Positions 1 to 6,552 of a DNA stretch of 11,631 nucleotides are shown in pieces. Every line of letters begins with the position of its first letter. Position 1 is the first letter of the stretch. Location: assembly GCA_002423495.1 (NCBI GenBank), contig DIWN01000064.1:1-11631 (forward strand), read 5' to 3'. This stretch comes from Anaerolineaceae bacterium UBA6105 (GTDB lineage: Bacteria; Chloroflexota; Anaerolineae; Anaerolineales; Anaerolineaceae). The position numbers and the translations under genes were made by a program. Below the pieces are notes generated by a model. It was not told where the DNA came from, did not search any database, and saw nothing but the letters and a program-made list of their open reading frames with translations.

Positions 1-480
1 AACATTTTCTATTGAGGCATTACGGATGGAATGGAAGCCAGTAGGATCGGATAGCAGCAGCTGGCGGTTGAAGTCACCCCGCTGCCATTTATCCTGGCAG
101 AGTGCCGCCCATTCACATTCGCCGCAAACCCCCGCCAGAAGTCCTTGCTGAAGGATGTTGTCGAAGGCGATCTGGCAGAGTTGGTTAAGGGGGATAGGTT
201 GGTCTGGTTGTGGAAAACCGGCAATGAATTTTAAAATACGCCGATCAAAAAGCTTAACTTTGGCTTCATCACAGCAGAGTCCACCCAGATTGTTGGGGCA
301 AGCCTGGCAGAGCGTATCGCAAGCGTCCGTCACTTGCAGCACCTGCGTAGGATTGGCTAAAAAGACTGTCATATTGTCTATGAAAGCCTGGTCATACCCT
401 TTACCCTCAAAGAACAAGGCACACAAGGCGTGGTGCGGGCGCAAGGTGGCTGGAGGGTTTGTTGGCTTGCTATCTTCCAT
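1..480 (-). CDS. DUF1284-family cysteine-rich protein, 3' end outside window
   Basis: The minus strand is open from an ATG at 480 to the left edge (160 codons, no stop), so the C-terminus is missing. The translation starts MEDSKPTNPPATLRPHHALC, and residues 13-20 (LRPHHALC) match the N-terminal signature I associate with DUF1284. Ten cysteines are visible: C20, C54, C58, C61, C69, C70, C102, C119, C122 and C128. The DxCxxxCxxC cluster (52-61) and the CxxCEWxxxC cluster (119-128) suggest a metal or iron-sulfur site; that is inference, as I know of no established function for the family. The start is supported by GGAAAG nine bases upstream; the ATG at 497 is in another frame. A TACAAT box lies at 507-502. 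Family call fairly confident, function unknown. Confidence 0.8.
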   Translation of the reverse strand, partial: MEDSKPTNPPATLRPHHALCALFFEGKGYDQAFIDNMTVFLANPTQVLQVTDACDTLCQACPNNLGGLCCDEAKVKLFDRRILKFIAGFPQPDQPIPLNQLCQIAFDNILQQGLLAGVCGECEWAALCQDKWQRGDFNRQLLLSDPTGFHSIRNASIENV

Positions 481-501
481 TTGTCAGGTCTTTCCATTCG
501 T

Positions 502-530
502 ATTGTAACGGATAGAGCGATCAGTTGGAA
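502..530 (-). promoter_or_regulatory. Candidate promoter of the DUF1284 gene
   Basis: On the minus strand TACAAT (507-502) is a good -10 hexamer. A poor -35 match, TTCCAA (530-525), lies 17 bases upstream. Transcription would begin near 495, just before the GGAAAG ribosome-binding site and the ATG at 480. Inferred from motif and spacing only. Confidence 0.4.
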
Positions 531-582
531 AAAATGTAGGCTTGGTTGGCGTTGATGAGTGCTGGATCGGTAATCATTTTAT

Positions 583-691
583 AAAACCTACCCACCGCCC
601 AGACCTAAAATTCAGATCGCCACGTCGCTTCGCTCCTCGCGATGACAGGAGTGGGGGAATCATTGCTGGAATGGGTCGGTGGGTAGGCTTT
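583..691. repeat. Long imperfect inverted repeat enclosing a dispersed repeat
   Basis: The arm at 583-597 (AAAACCTACCCACCG) pairs with 677-691 (CGGTGGGTAGGCTTT) with one mismatch. Pairing continues inward through CCCA (598-601) and TGGG (672-675) after a one-base bulge at 676. The roughly 70-base interior contains the dispersed repeat at 614-647. The element lies between two minus-strand genes. It could be a small non-autonomous mobile element (MITE-like), an mRNA-processing hairpin or a terminator-like structure. I see no clear target-site duplication flanking it. Confidence 0.65.
614..647 (-). repeat. Dispersed 'GCGAGGAGCGAAGCGA' intergenic repeat, copy 1
   Basis: Read on the minus strand, 647-614 is TGTCATCGCGAGGAGCGAAG followed by CGACGTGGCGATCT. 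A shorter copy on the other strand at 9683-9708 shares the first half and the GCGATCT end but lacks eight bases (GACGTGGC). This resembles a short repeat I recall from intergenic regions of many bacterial genomes, where it is often mistranslated as an SRGAKRRGD-type peptide; that recognition is from memory. Confidence 0.7.
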
Positions 692-764
692 CTGAGATTT
701 CTCAAATAACAAGATTCTTTTACGCCAACCCACACTACCAATACAGCTGAATGTTTTGCTAAGG

Positions 765-1727
765 CTAATGGGCCCAATCGTTGCGATGACTGTCTCTGCC
801 TCGCAGCCACTTCTCAGCCGAAATCGCCGCTATTGCGCCATCGGAGGCGGCGATAACTGCCTGCTTCACGTGCGAACACAAAACGTCTCCCACGGCGTAC
901 ACGCCTGGGATTGCCGTCTGGTTCTCGCGATCCACCTGCAGACATCCTTCGTCGTTAATCTCCAACTGCCCAACAACAAAATCGGTGATAGGTTTGGCCC
1001 CCTGCAGGTAGACGAATACTCCCGCCACTGGCAAAGCTTCTGTTTCCTTGCTGCCTCGCGCAGAAACCTGCAGGCAATCCACCTTCTCCTCACCGCAAAT
1101 CTCTCTTACCACGAAGCCCGGATGCATCACGACATTTTCTTTTTCAGTCAACTCAGCCAGAGCTTCCGGCGGTACGTTCACCTGTTCAGTGGGTGAGAAG
1201 AAGTGCAGGGTCTTCACAAAACGAGTCAGATAAAGAGCTTCTTCCAAGGCTTCGTCACTCTTGCCAATGACTGCCACATCCTTACCTTTGAAGAAAGCCG
1301 CGTCGCACACGGCGCAATAAGAAACTCCCCGCCCTAATAGATCCGTTTCACCTTTGATCAGGTTGGTACGTCCCATTGAACCAGTCGCGATAATGATGGA
1401 ACGGGCCGAGTAGACCCCAAAATTGCCAAAGACCATTTTTGGATCGCTGCTCAAGTCGCTGCCGAGCGCTTTATCGTTAATAAATTCTGCGCCAAATTCG
1501 ACGGCTTGTTTACGCATAATTTTCAGCAGTTCGGCTCCGCCAATCTCGCCATCTATCCCAGGGTAATTTGCAATTTTGCTGGTGGTGCCAAGTGCTCCGG
1601 TTGTCAGCCCTTTATCCATGATGCCTACTTTCAGTTCAGCCCGCGCAGCATAAGTGCCGGCGGTTGCTCCAGCAGGTCCGCCACCAACAATTAACACATC
1701 GTATAGTGTTGAATCAGATAATTCCAC
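765..1727 (-). CDS. Thioredoxin-reductase-like FAD oxidoreductase with atypical nucleotide site
   Basis: A 320-residue class II pyridine-nucleotide-disulfide oxidoreductase homologue of usual thioredoxin reductase length. Visible features: FAD-binding GGGPAG at 15-20, the IATG segment at 113-116, the redox pair C138-A-V-C141 followed by D142, and the C-terminal FAD motif around GD at 280-281 with QAVIAASDGAIAA (289-301). The NADPH domain is altered: where typical enzymes have GGGDSA this one has GKSDEA (155-160), and the HRR motif that binds the NADPH 2'-phosphate is replaced by HFFSPTEQ (175-182). It is therefore probably a dithiol oxidoreductase with a different or weak hydride donor, as described for Thermoplasma thioredoxin reductase and ferredoxin-type enzymes. 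The GTG start at 1727 is preceded by AAGGTG four bases upstream. Stop TAG at 767-765. It is divergent from the mevalonate operon. No thioredoxin gene is present in the window. Confidence 0.85.
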   Translation of the reverse strand: MELSDSTLYDVLIVGGGPAGATAGTYAARAELKVGIMDKGLTTGALGTTSKIANYPGIDGEIGGAELLKIMRKQAVEFGAEFINDKALGSDLSSDPKMVFGNFGVYSARSIIIATGSMGRTNLIKGETDLLGRGVSYCAVCDAAFFKGKDVAVIGKSDEALEEALYLTRFVKTLHFFSPTEQVNVPPEALAELTEKENVVMHPGFVVREICGEEKVDCLQVSARGSKETEALPVAGVFVYLQGAKPITDFVVGQLEINDEGCLQVDRENQTAIPGVYAVGDVLCSHVKQAVIAASDGAIAAISAEKWLRGRDSHRNDWAH

Positions 1728-1756
1728 GTTTCACCTTCTTTTCAAAATTCCCAACA

Positions 1757-1785
1757 AGTATACCGAGACGGCAAAGGTTTCTCCA
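1757..1785 (-). promoter_or_regulatory. Candidate promoter of the thioredoxin-reductase-like gene
   Basis: On the minus strand TGGAGA (1785-1780) and TATACT (1762-1757) are separated by 17 bases, matching the sigma-70 consensus in four and five of six positions. The predicted start near 1750 leaves a leader of about 23 bases with the AAGAAGGTG ribosome-binding site before the GTG at 1727. Confidence 0.45.
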
Positions 1786-1883
1786 GTGCTTGTAGGAACT
1801 ATTGTTTTTTGCTCTTCGCCTCTGGCTGCCTGTTTTTGAGAGTTTTTTAGAGGCTTTGGCTACTATATTTGATCAGATTTCAG

Positions 1884-1889
1884 TACAAT
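1884..1889 (+). promoter_or_regulatory. Candidate -10 box of the mevalonate operon
   Basis: TACAAT sits nine bases before the chosen ATG at 1899, so transcription from it would give a leader of only a few bases. No good -35 hexamer lies 16-18 bases upstream. An alternative is TTGAGA (1836-1841) with TACTAT (1861-1866) at a long 19-base spacing, giving a leader of about 25 bases. Which is used cannot be decided from the sequence. Confidence 0.35.
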
Positions 1890-1898
1890 GGAATTAAT

Positions 1899-3194
1899 AT
1901 GACTAAAAAATTCTACAAAATGACCTTGCCTGAGCGCCATGCGCACCTCATGCAAAACAGCAACCTGGATGAGGATGACCTCAAAGCCTGGCTGCCCGGT
2001 TCGGGACTGAGCCTTGAGACTGCCGACTACATGATCGAAAATGCGGTGGGTCTCTTCAGCCTGCCGCTCGGGATCGCCCAAAATTTCATTGTGAATGGCA
2101 GGTCAGTTCTCGTGCCGATGGTGGTGGAAGAACCTTCCGTGATTGCAGCCGTTTCGTTCATGGCAAAGCTGGCGCAATCCACCGGCGGATTCAGAGCCTG
2201 GATGAGCTCCCAGGAGATGATCGGTCAGGTGCAGTTGCTTGACCTGGCGGACATCGACGAGGCTCAGGATTTAATTGAAACACACAAGCCCGAACTACTG
2301 GAACAGGCACGCGCCCTCAACCCGGGGCTGACGCGCCACGGCGGTGGTATACGCGACCTGGAAGTGAAGCGGATCGAGGAATCTCCAATTGGGGCTTTCC
2401 TGGTAGTGCACCTGATCCTGGACGTTGCGGACGCAATGGGCGCTAACATGGTCAATGCCGCGGTTGAGAGCCTGGCGCCCTTACTGGAAGCGCTGACCGG
2501 TGCCAGGGCGCATCTGCGTATCCTGAGCAACCTATCTGACCGCCGCCTGGCAAGCGCTGAAGTCTGCCTTCCAGCCGAAGTGCTGGCTTTTGGAGACTAC
2601 AGCGGCGAGCAGGTGCGCAACGGGGTGATTGAAGCCTGGGCTTTTGCCGAGGCAGACCCTTACCGTGCTGCCACCCACAACAAGGGCATCATGAACGGTG
2701 TGGACGCGGTTCTGCTGGCAACAGGAAACGACTGGCGCGCGGTGGAAGCCGGTGCGCATGCCTATGCGGCACGCCATGGGCGCTATAAAAGCTTGAGCAG
2801 CTGGAGCAAAACGGAAGATGGCAGCCTGAAGGGCAGCCTGACCCTGCCCCTTGCGATTGGCATTGTAGGTGGTGCCACGCGTGTGAACCCTGGCGTGCAG
2901 ACCAACCTGAAACTGATGGGCGTCCAGCGTGTTTCAAAACTGGGCGAGATCATCGCCGCTGTGGGTCTGGCGCAGAACCTGGCTGCATTGCGAGCGCTTG
3001 CGACGGAAGGCATCCAGAAGGGTCACATGAGTCTGCATGCCCGCCAGGTGGCGCTGGCTGCTGGCGCGAAAGCCGAACAGGTTGAGCCGCTGGCTAAGGC
3101 GCTGATCGCCGCAGGTAGGATCACCTTGAGTGAAGCAATGAATATTCTTGAACAATGGAATGGAACTGACGATGGAATCAATGCAAAATCATGA
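1899..3194 (+). CDS. mvaA: Class II hydroxymethylglutaryl-CoA reductase
   Basis: Catalyses interconversion of HMG-CoA and mevalonate with NAD(P)H, a cytosolic step of the mevalonate pathway. The 431 residues fit the class II length and there is no membrane domain. Family motifs in order: VEEPSVIAA (75-83) with the catalytic Glu, DAMGANMVN (178-186) of the dinucleotide-binding region, THNKGIMNG (259-267) with catalytic Lys262, GNDWR (276-280) with catalytic Asp278, and GHMSLHAR (375-382) with catalytic His376. The active site therefore looks intact. I start at the ATG at 1899 (MTKKFYK) with GGAA upstream; an in-frame TTG at 1869 would add ten residues but overlaps the likely promoter. Its end overlaps the HMG-CoA synthase start by 23 bases, suggesting coupled translation. 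The neighbouring synthase argues for biosynthesis, although the Pseudomonas mevalonii enzyme of this class is degradative. Confidence 0.95.
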   Translation: MTKKFYKMTLPERHAHLMQNSNLDEDDLKAWLPGSGLSLETADYMIENAVGLFSLPLGIAQNFIVNGRSVLVPMVVEEPSVIAAVSFMAKLAQSTGGFRAWMSSQEMIGQVQLLDLADIDEAQDLIETHKPELLEQARALNPGLTRHGGGIRDLEVKRIEESPIGAFLVVHLILDVADAMGANMVNAAVESLAPLLEALTGARAHLRILSNLSDRRLASAEVCLPAEVLAFGDYSGEQVRNGVIEAWAFAEADPYRAATHNKGIMNGVDAVLLATGNDWRAVEAGAHAYAARHGRYKSLSSWSKTEDGSLKGSLTLPLAIGIVGGATRVNPGVQTNLKLMGVQRVSKLGEIIAAVGLAQNLAALRALATEGIQKGHMSLHARQVALAAGAKAEQVEPLAKALIAAGRITLSEAMNILEQWNGTDDGINAKS

Positions 3195-4260
3195 CGCTGA
3201 AGGCAGCAAACTCTTGATCCCCAAGCGCAAAGTTGGCATCACTGGCTATGGCGCTTATGTACCGCGCTACCGCTTGCCCGGGGTGGAAATCGCCCGCGTC
3301 TGGGGCGGGAATGAGGACGGACTACCTGTGACTGAAAAGGCGGTGGCAGGACTGGATGAAGACGTGATCACCATGTCCATCGAGGCTGCCCGCAACGCGC
3401 TCAAGCGCGCAGAGATTTCCCCCGACCAGCTAAGAGCAGTCTGGGTGGGCTCGGAGTCGCATCCGTACGCGGTCAAACCCAGCGGTACGGTGGTGGCGGA
3501 AGCCATTGGCGCTTCGGGCAGCGTAAGCGCTGGCGACTGGGAGTTTGCCTGCAAGGCAGGTACCGAAGCCATGGTGGCGGCAATTGGCATGGTGGGTTCC
3601 GGCATGGCGGATTACGCGATGGCAATTGGCATGGATACCGCCCAGGGCAAGCCCGGCGACGCGCTCGAATATACCGCAGCCTCTGGCGGCGCGGCTTACA
3701 TCGTCGGTCCGCAGCAGGGTTCGCTTGTCAGCATTGAAGCAGTTTATTCTTTCGTCACGGACACGCCCGATTTCTGGCGGCGTCAGCATGCCATCTATCC
3801 TGAGCACGGTCAGCGCTTCACCGGCGAACCGGCCTACTTCAACCATATCTCAACCGCGGCTTCAACCATCATGCGCGAAACCGATCTGAAACCAACCGAT
3901 TTTGCCCATGCCGTCTTCCACCAGCCCAACGAAAAATTTCCCCGTCGGGTCGCGAAGTCACTCGGTTTTACCAGCGAGCAAATCGAAATTGGCCTGCTTT
4001 CGCCAACCATTGGCAACACTTACAGCGGGGCAGCCATGATCGGCTTGACAGCCATATTGGATGTCGCCAAAGTGGGCGATTTGATCCTGATGACGTCCTA
4101 TGGTTCTGGCGCAGGCTCAGACGCTTTCGTCTTGAAAGTTCGCCGGGCACTGAAAGAACGCCGGGGCAAAGCCATAAGCACCCAGGACTATATCGCCAAT
4201 CGCGTTGCAATTGACTATGCCACCTACCTCCGCTATCGCGGGGAGATCGTGACCGGTTGA
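3172..4260 (+). CDS. Archaeal-type hydroxymethylglutaryl-CoA synthase
   Basis: Condenses acetyl-CoA with acetoacetyl-CoA to HMG-CoA, feeding the reductase encoded just upstream. The 362 residues match the short archaeal-type enzyme. Visible features: an N-terminal VGITGYGAYVPRYR segment (21-34), GSESHPYAVKPS (93-104), the nucleophile Cys127 in WEFACKAGTEA (123-133), FHQPN (249-253) with the probable catalytic His250, and SYGSGAGSDAF (309-319) near the C-terminus. Unlike the thiolase homologue downstream, its active site appears intact. Several in-frame starts exist (TTG 3148, ATG 3160, 3172, 3181); 3172 is chosen because GGAA lies six bases upstream. It overlaps the reductase gene by 23 bases and ends one base before the thiolase-like gene, so the three are almost certainly one operon. 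Confidence 0.93.
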   Translation: MESMQNHDAEGSKLLIPKRKVGITGYGAYVPRYRLPGVEIARVWGGNEDGLPVTEKAVAGLDEDVITMSIEAARNALKRAEISPDQLRAVWVGSESHPYAVKPSGTVVAEAIGASGSVSAGDWEFACKAGTEAMVAAIGMVGSGMADYAMAIGMDTAQGKPGDALEYTAASGGAAYIVGPQQGSLVSIEAVYSFVTDTPDFWRRQHAIYPEHGQRFTGEPAYFNHISTAASTIMRETDLKPTDFAHAVFHQPNEKFPRRVAKSLGFTSEQIEIGLLSPTIGNTYSGAAMIGLTAILDVAKVGDLILMTSYGSGAGSDAFVLKVRRALKERRGKAISTQDYIANRVAIDYATYLRYRGEIVTG

Positions 4261-4261
4261 G

Positions 4262-5431
4262 ATGACCGATTATCCTGAAGTCGTCATCGTTGGTATCGGG
4301 CAGGAGCCGGTGGGCGAGCACTGGGGTGTCTCTTTGCGCGAACTGGCAGGGCGGGCACTGAGATCCGCCCGCAAAGATGCCGCTGACCTCCAACCCCAGG
4401 CGGTCTATGCGGGCAGCATGTTGGCGGCAAGCGCCTCACACCAGGCCAACCTGGGCGCTTTAATTTGCGAAGTGACGGGGCTGGCAGGACAGGCTGAAGG
4501 CGTCACAGCTGAGGCAGCCGAAGCCTCCGGCGCAGCCGCGTTGAACCTGGCCTGGCAGGCAGTCCGCTCAGGTATGGTGGATGTGGCGGCGGTTGTGGGC
4601 GTGGAAAAAGTGACTGATGTGGTCGGCGCCGGGCAGGAACTGGAATTGCTGGGGGCAAGCCTCGACGCGGATTATGAAGCCTCCGAAGGCCTTACCCCAA
4701 CCGGACAGGCTGCTTTGCTGCTGCAGCGCTATCTGCACGAAAACCAGTTCCCGCGCGAGGTGCTCCAGGGCTTTGCGATGATTGCTCGCAACAACGCGGT
4801 CAACAACCCCAATGCCATGTTCCGCAGGGCGCTGACAGGTAAAGCTTACAACAAAGCCCCAACAGCAGCAGCACCGCTCAATGCTTTTGACCTGGCGGCA
4901 CACGCGGATGGCGCTGCAGCCCTGATCCTGACCCGGGCTGATCTTGTTCCCAAAAATATGCCGCACAAACCGGTCAAATTGCTGGGCTCCAGCCTGATTG
5001 CGGGTCGGCTGGCAGTGCATGATCGCCAGGATCCGCTCTTTTTTGAAGCAGCCGCGGTCTCAGTCCGGCGAGCCTGCCTCAAGGCGAACATTCCGCTGGC
5101 TAATATCGATTTCTTTGAGTATTCCGACAACAGCACCCTGCACGCGTTGCTCTCGCTCGAGGCAGCCGGCTTTGCGGCACGGGGGCAAGCCTGGAAACTT
5201 GCCATGGATGCCTCGCTTACGCTGCAAGGGTCTTTGCCCGTGGCAACGATGGGCGGACACATGGGGCGGGGGTTCCCGCTGGGAGCCTCGGGCGTTTATC
5301 AGGCGGTCGAAGCCTGCTTGCAGCTGCGCGGGGAGGCAGGCGAGAATCAAATCTCCCATGCCCGTTACGGCATGATCCAGTCCCTGGCGGGCACGGGCTC
5401 TGCCGCAGTGACCCACATCCTGGCTGGATAA
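4262..5431 (+). CDS. SCP-x-type thiolase homologue lacking catalytic residues
   Basis: A 389-residue thiolase-fold protein placed as in archaeal HMG-CoA synthase operons, where the equivalent gene encodes acetoacetyl-CoA thiolase. The fold is recognisable: VVIVGIGQEPVG (7-18), EAAEASGAAALN (84-95), SEGLTPTGQAALLLQRYL (141-158), ATMGGHMGRGFPLGASG (328-344) and SLAGTGSAAVTHIL (374-387). The catalytic positions are not conserved. The family EAACASG motif reads EAAEASG, putting Glu87 where the nucleophilic Cys belongs. HDCF-type motif reads SDNS (288-291). GHPxGATG reads GFPLGASG, putting Phe338 at the His. Claisen condensation by the normal mechanism is therefore unlikely. The frame is intact, so this is not simple decay. 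It may be a structural partner of the synthase or have another activity; a separate true thiolase would then be needed. No DUF35 gene follows. Confidence 0.88.
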   Translation: MTDYPEVVIVGIGQEPVGEHWGVSLRELAGRALRSARKDAADLQPQAVYAGSMLAASASHQANLGALICEVTGLAGQAEGVTAEAAEASGAAALNLAWQAVRSGMVDVAAVVGVEKVTDVVGAGQELELLGASLDADYEASEGLTPTGQAALLLQRYLHENQFPREVLQGFAMIARNNAVNNPNAMFRRALTGKAYNKAPTAAAPLNAFDLAAHADGAAALILTRADLVPKNMPHKPVKLLGSSLIAGRLAVHDRQDPLFFEAAAVSVRRACLKANIPLANIDFFEYSDNSTLHALLSLEAAGFAARGQAWKLAMDASLTLQGSLPVATMGGHMGRGFPLGASGVYQAVEACLQLRGEAGENQISHARYGMIQSLAGTGSAAVTHILAG

Positions 5432-5482
5432 TGCCTGGAAGTCTGGCTGTACTGCGTAAATGATGCCCTGAACACGGGCTGA

Positions 5483-5491
5483 TGGTACAAT
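5483..5491 (+). promoter_or_regulatory. Extended -10 promoter, possibly giving a leaderless transcript
   Basis: TGGTACAAT is an extended -10 element (TGn followed by TACAAT). The ATG at 5498 begins six bases after the hexamer, about where transcription would start, and no Shine-Dalgarno-like sequence precedes the ATG. This suggests leaderless transcription of the membrane-protein gene separate from the mevalonate operon. A weak hairpin, GCCC (5465-5468) with GGGC (5476-5479), lies just upstream. Confidence 0.45.
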
Positions 5492-5497
5492 CGGCTT

Positions 5498-6535
5498 ATG
5501 AAAATCAAGCGTTGGCACATCGCATTAGGAATACTGATCAGCGCGATTTTTCTTTACCTGGCATTTCGCAAAATTGAATTTGATCAGCTCTGGCAATACC
5601 TGCGCTCTGCGAAGTGGGCATGGGTGCTGCTGGGGCTGGTTTTTTATTTTATGGGCGTCTGGGTGCGCACCTGGCGCTGGCAGGTGCTGCTCAACCCCCT
5701 CAAGCGCATCCCACAGCGCGAGCTGTTCCCGGTGGTCTGCATCGGTTACATGGGCAACAATGTCTATCCAGCCCGGGCTGGCGAGGTGCTGCGGTCGATC
5801 CTGCTGAAACAGTCAGATGATGTGCCCATCTCCGGCTCCCTGGCGACAATCGTGGTGGAGCGCCTGTTCGATGGCATCACCATCCTGGCTTTGGTGCTGC
5901 TGAACTTCCGCCAGCTGATGCAAATCGCGCCAGATGCTGAATGGATGCGGCGTATTCAGACTGGTTCCATCCTGGTGGGCGCGATTTTTGCGCTGATTTT
6001 GCTGGTTTTTTTGGCGATGGTCTTCCTGCCAAAGCAAACCCAGTCTGTGAGCGGCTGGTTTATCAACAGGTTATTACCCCAGAAACTGCGTCCGAAAGTA
6101 AGCGGCATACTGGACAAGTTTATCGATGGTTTGCGTGTGCTGCGCTCCCCAGGGCAATCCCTTTTGGTTTTGGCACTTTCCATGCTGGTCTGGATCTTTG
6201 AAGCCGGCTTGTATTGGGGCGTGATGAAAGCGCTCGGGCTTGACCTGAGCTTTATGAGTCTGCTGCTGATAGAAGGCGTGGTCAACCTGGTGCTGCTAAT
6301 TCCGGCTGCCCCCGGCGGCTTGGGAACCTTTGATGCCGCTGCCAAATTTATGCTTTCGCTGTTTGGAATCCCGGCAGAACAGGCACTGGGATACGCGCTG
6401 ATCCTGCGCGTGGCTTTGTGGATCCCAATCACGGCTCTCGGTGCGATCTTCTTTCTCAAAGAAGGTTTCAGCCTGAGCACCAACCTGCAGCAAATACAAA
6501 CAGAATACCGTTCGGATGAAGGAACGGAAAACTAA
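5498..6535 (+). CDS. UPF0104 / lysylphosphatidylglycerol synthase TM-region family membrane protein
   Basis: A 345-residue polytopic inner-membrane protein. Hydrophobic segments lie near residues 7-24, 40-57, 112-136, 156-177, 220-240, 253-273, 283-291 plus 298-303, and 304-320, giving about seven or eight spans. Family-type motifs: NNVYPARAGEVLRS (87-100), VVERLFDGI (119-127) and PAAPGGLGTFDA (269-280). The last differs from the common PGGLG-x-RE form. There is no C-terminal catalytic domain of the MprF type, so aminoacylation of lipids is not predicted. Members are usually linked to lipid, polyprenyl or cell-envelope processes, but the exact role is not established. It is separated from the thiolase-like gene by 66 bases with its own -10 box, and followed 17 bases later by the flavoprotein gene, with which it is probably co-transcribed. 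Confidence 0.87.
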   Translation: MKIKRWHIALGILISAIFLYLAFRKIEFDQLWQYLRSAKWAWVLLGLVFYFMGVWVRTWRWQVLLNPLKRIPQRELFPVVCIGYMGNNVYPARAGEVLRSILLKQSDDVPISGSLATIVVERLFDGITILALVLLNFRQLMQIAPDAEWMRRIQTGSILVGAIFALILLVFLAMVFLPKQTQSVSGWFINRLLPQKLRPKVSGILDKFIDGLRVLRSPGQSLLVLALSMLVWIFEAGLYWGVMKALGLDLSFMSLLLIEGVVNLVLLIPAAPGGLGTFDAAAKFMLSLFGIPAEQALGYALILRVALWIPITALGAIFFLKEGFSLSTNLQQIQTEYRSDEGTEN

Positions 6536-6552
6536 CACGAGAAGGATTAAAA

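Noticed and set aside
155..508. 117-codon plus-strand open frame at the left end
   Set aside because: It is antisense to the DUF1284 gene, whose LRPHHxLC and cysteine motifs identify the real frame.
574..810. 78-codon minus-strand open frame containing SSRGAKRRGDL
   Set aside because: It is the usual false translation of the dispersed repeat at 614-647 and overlaps the end of the thioredoxin-reductase-like gene.
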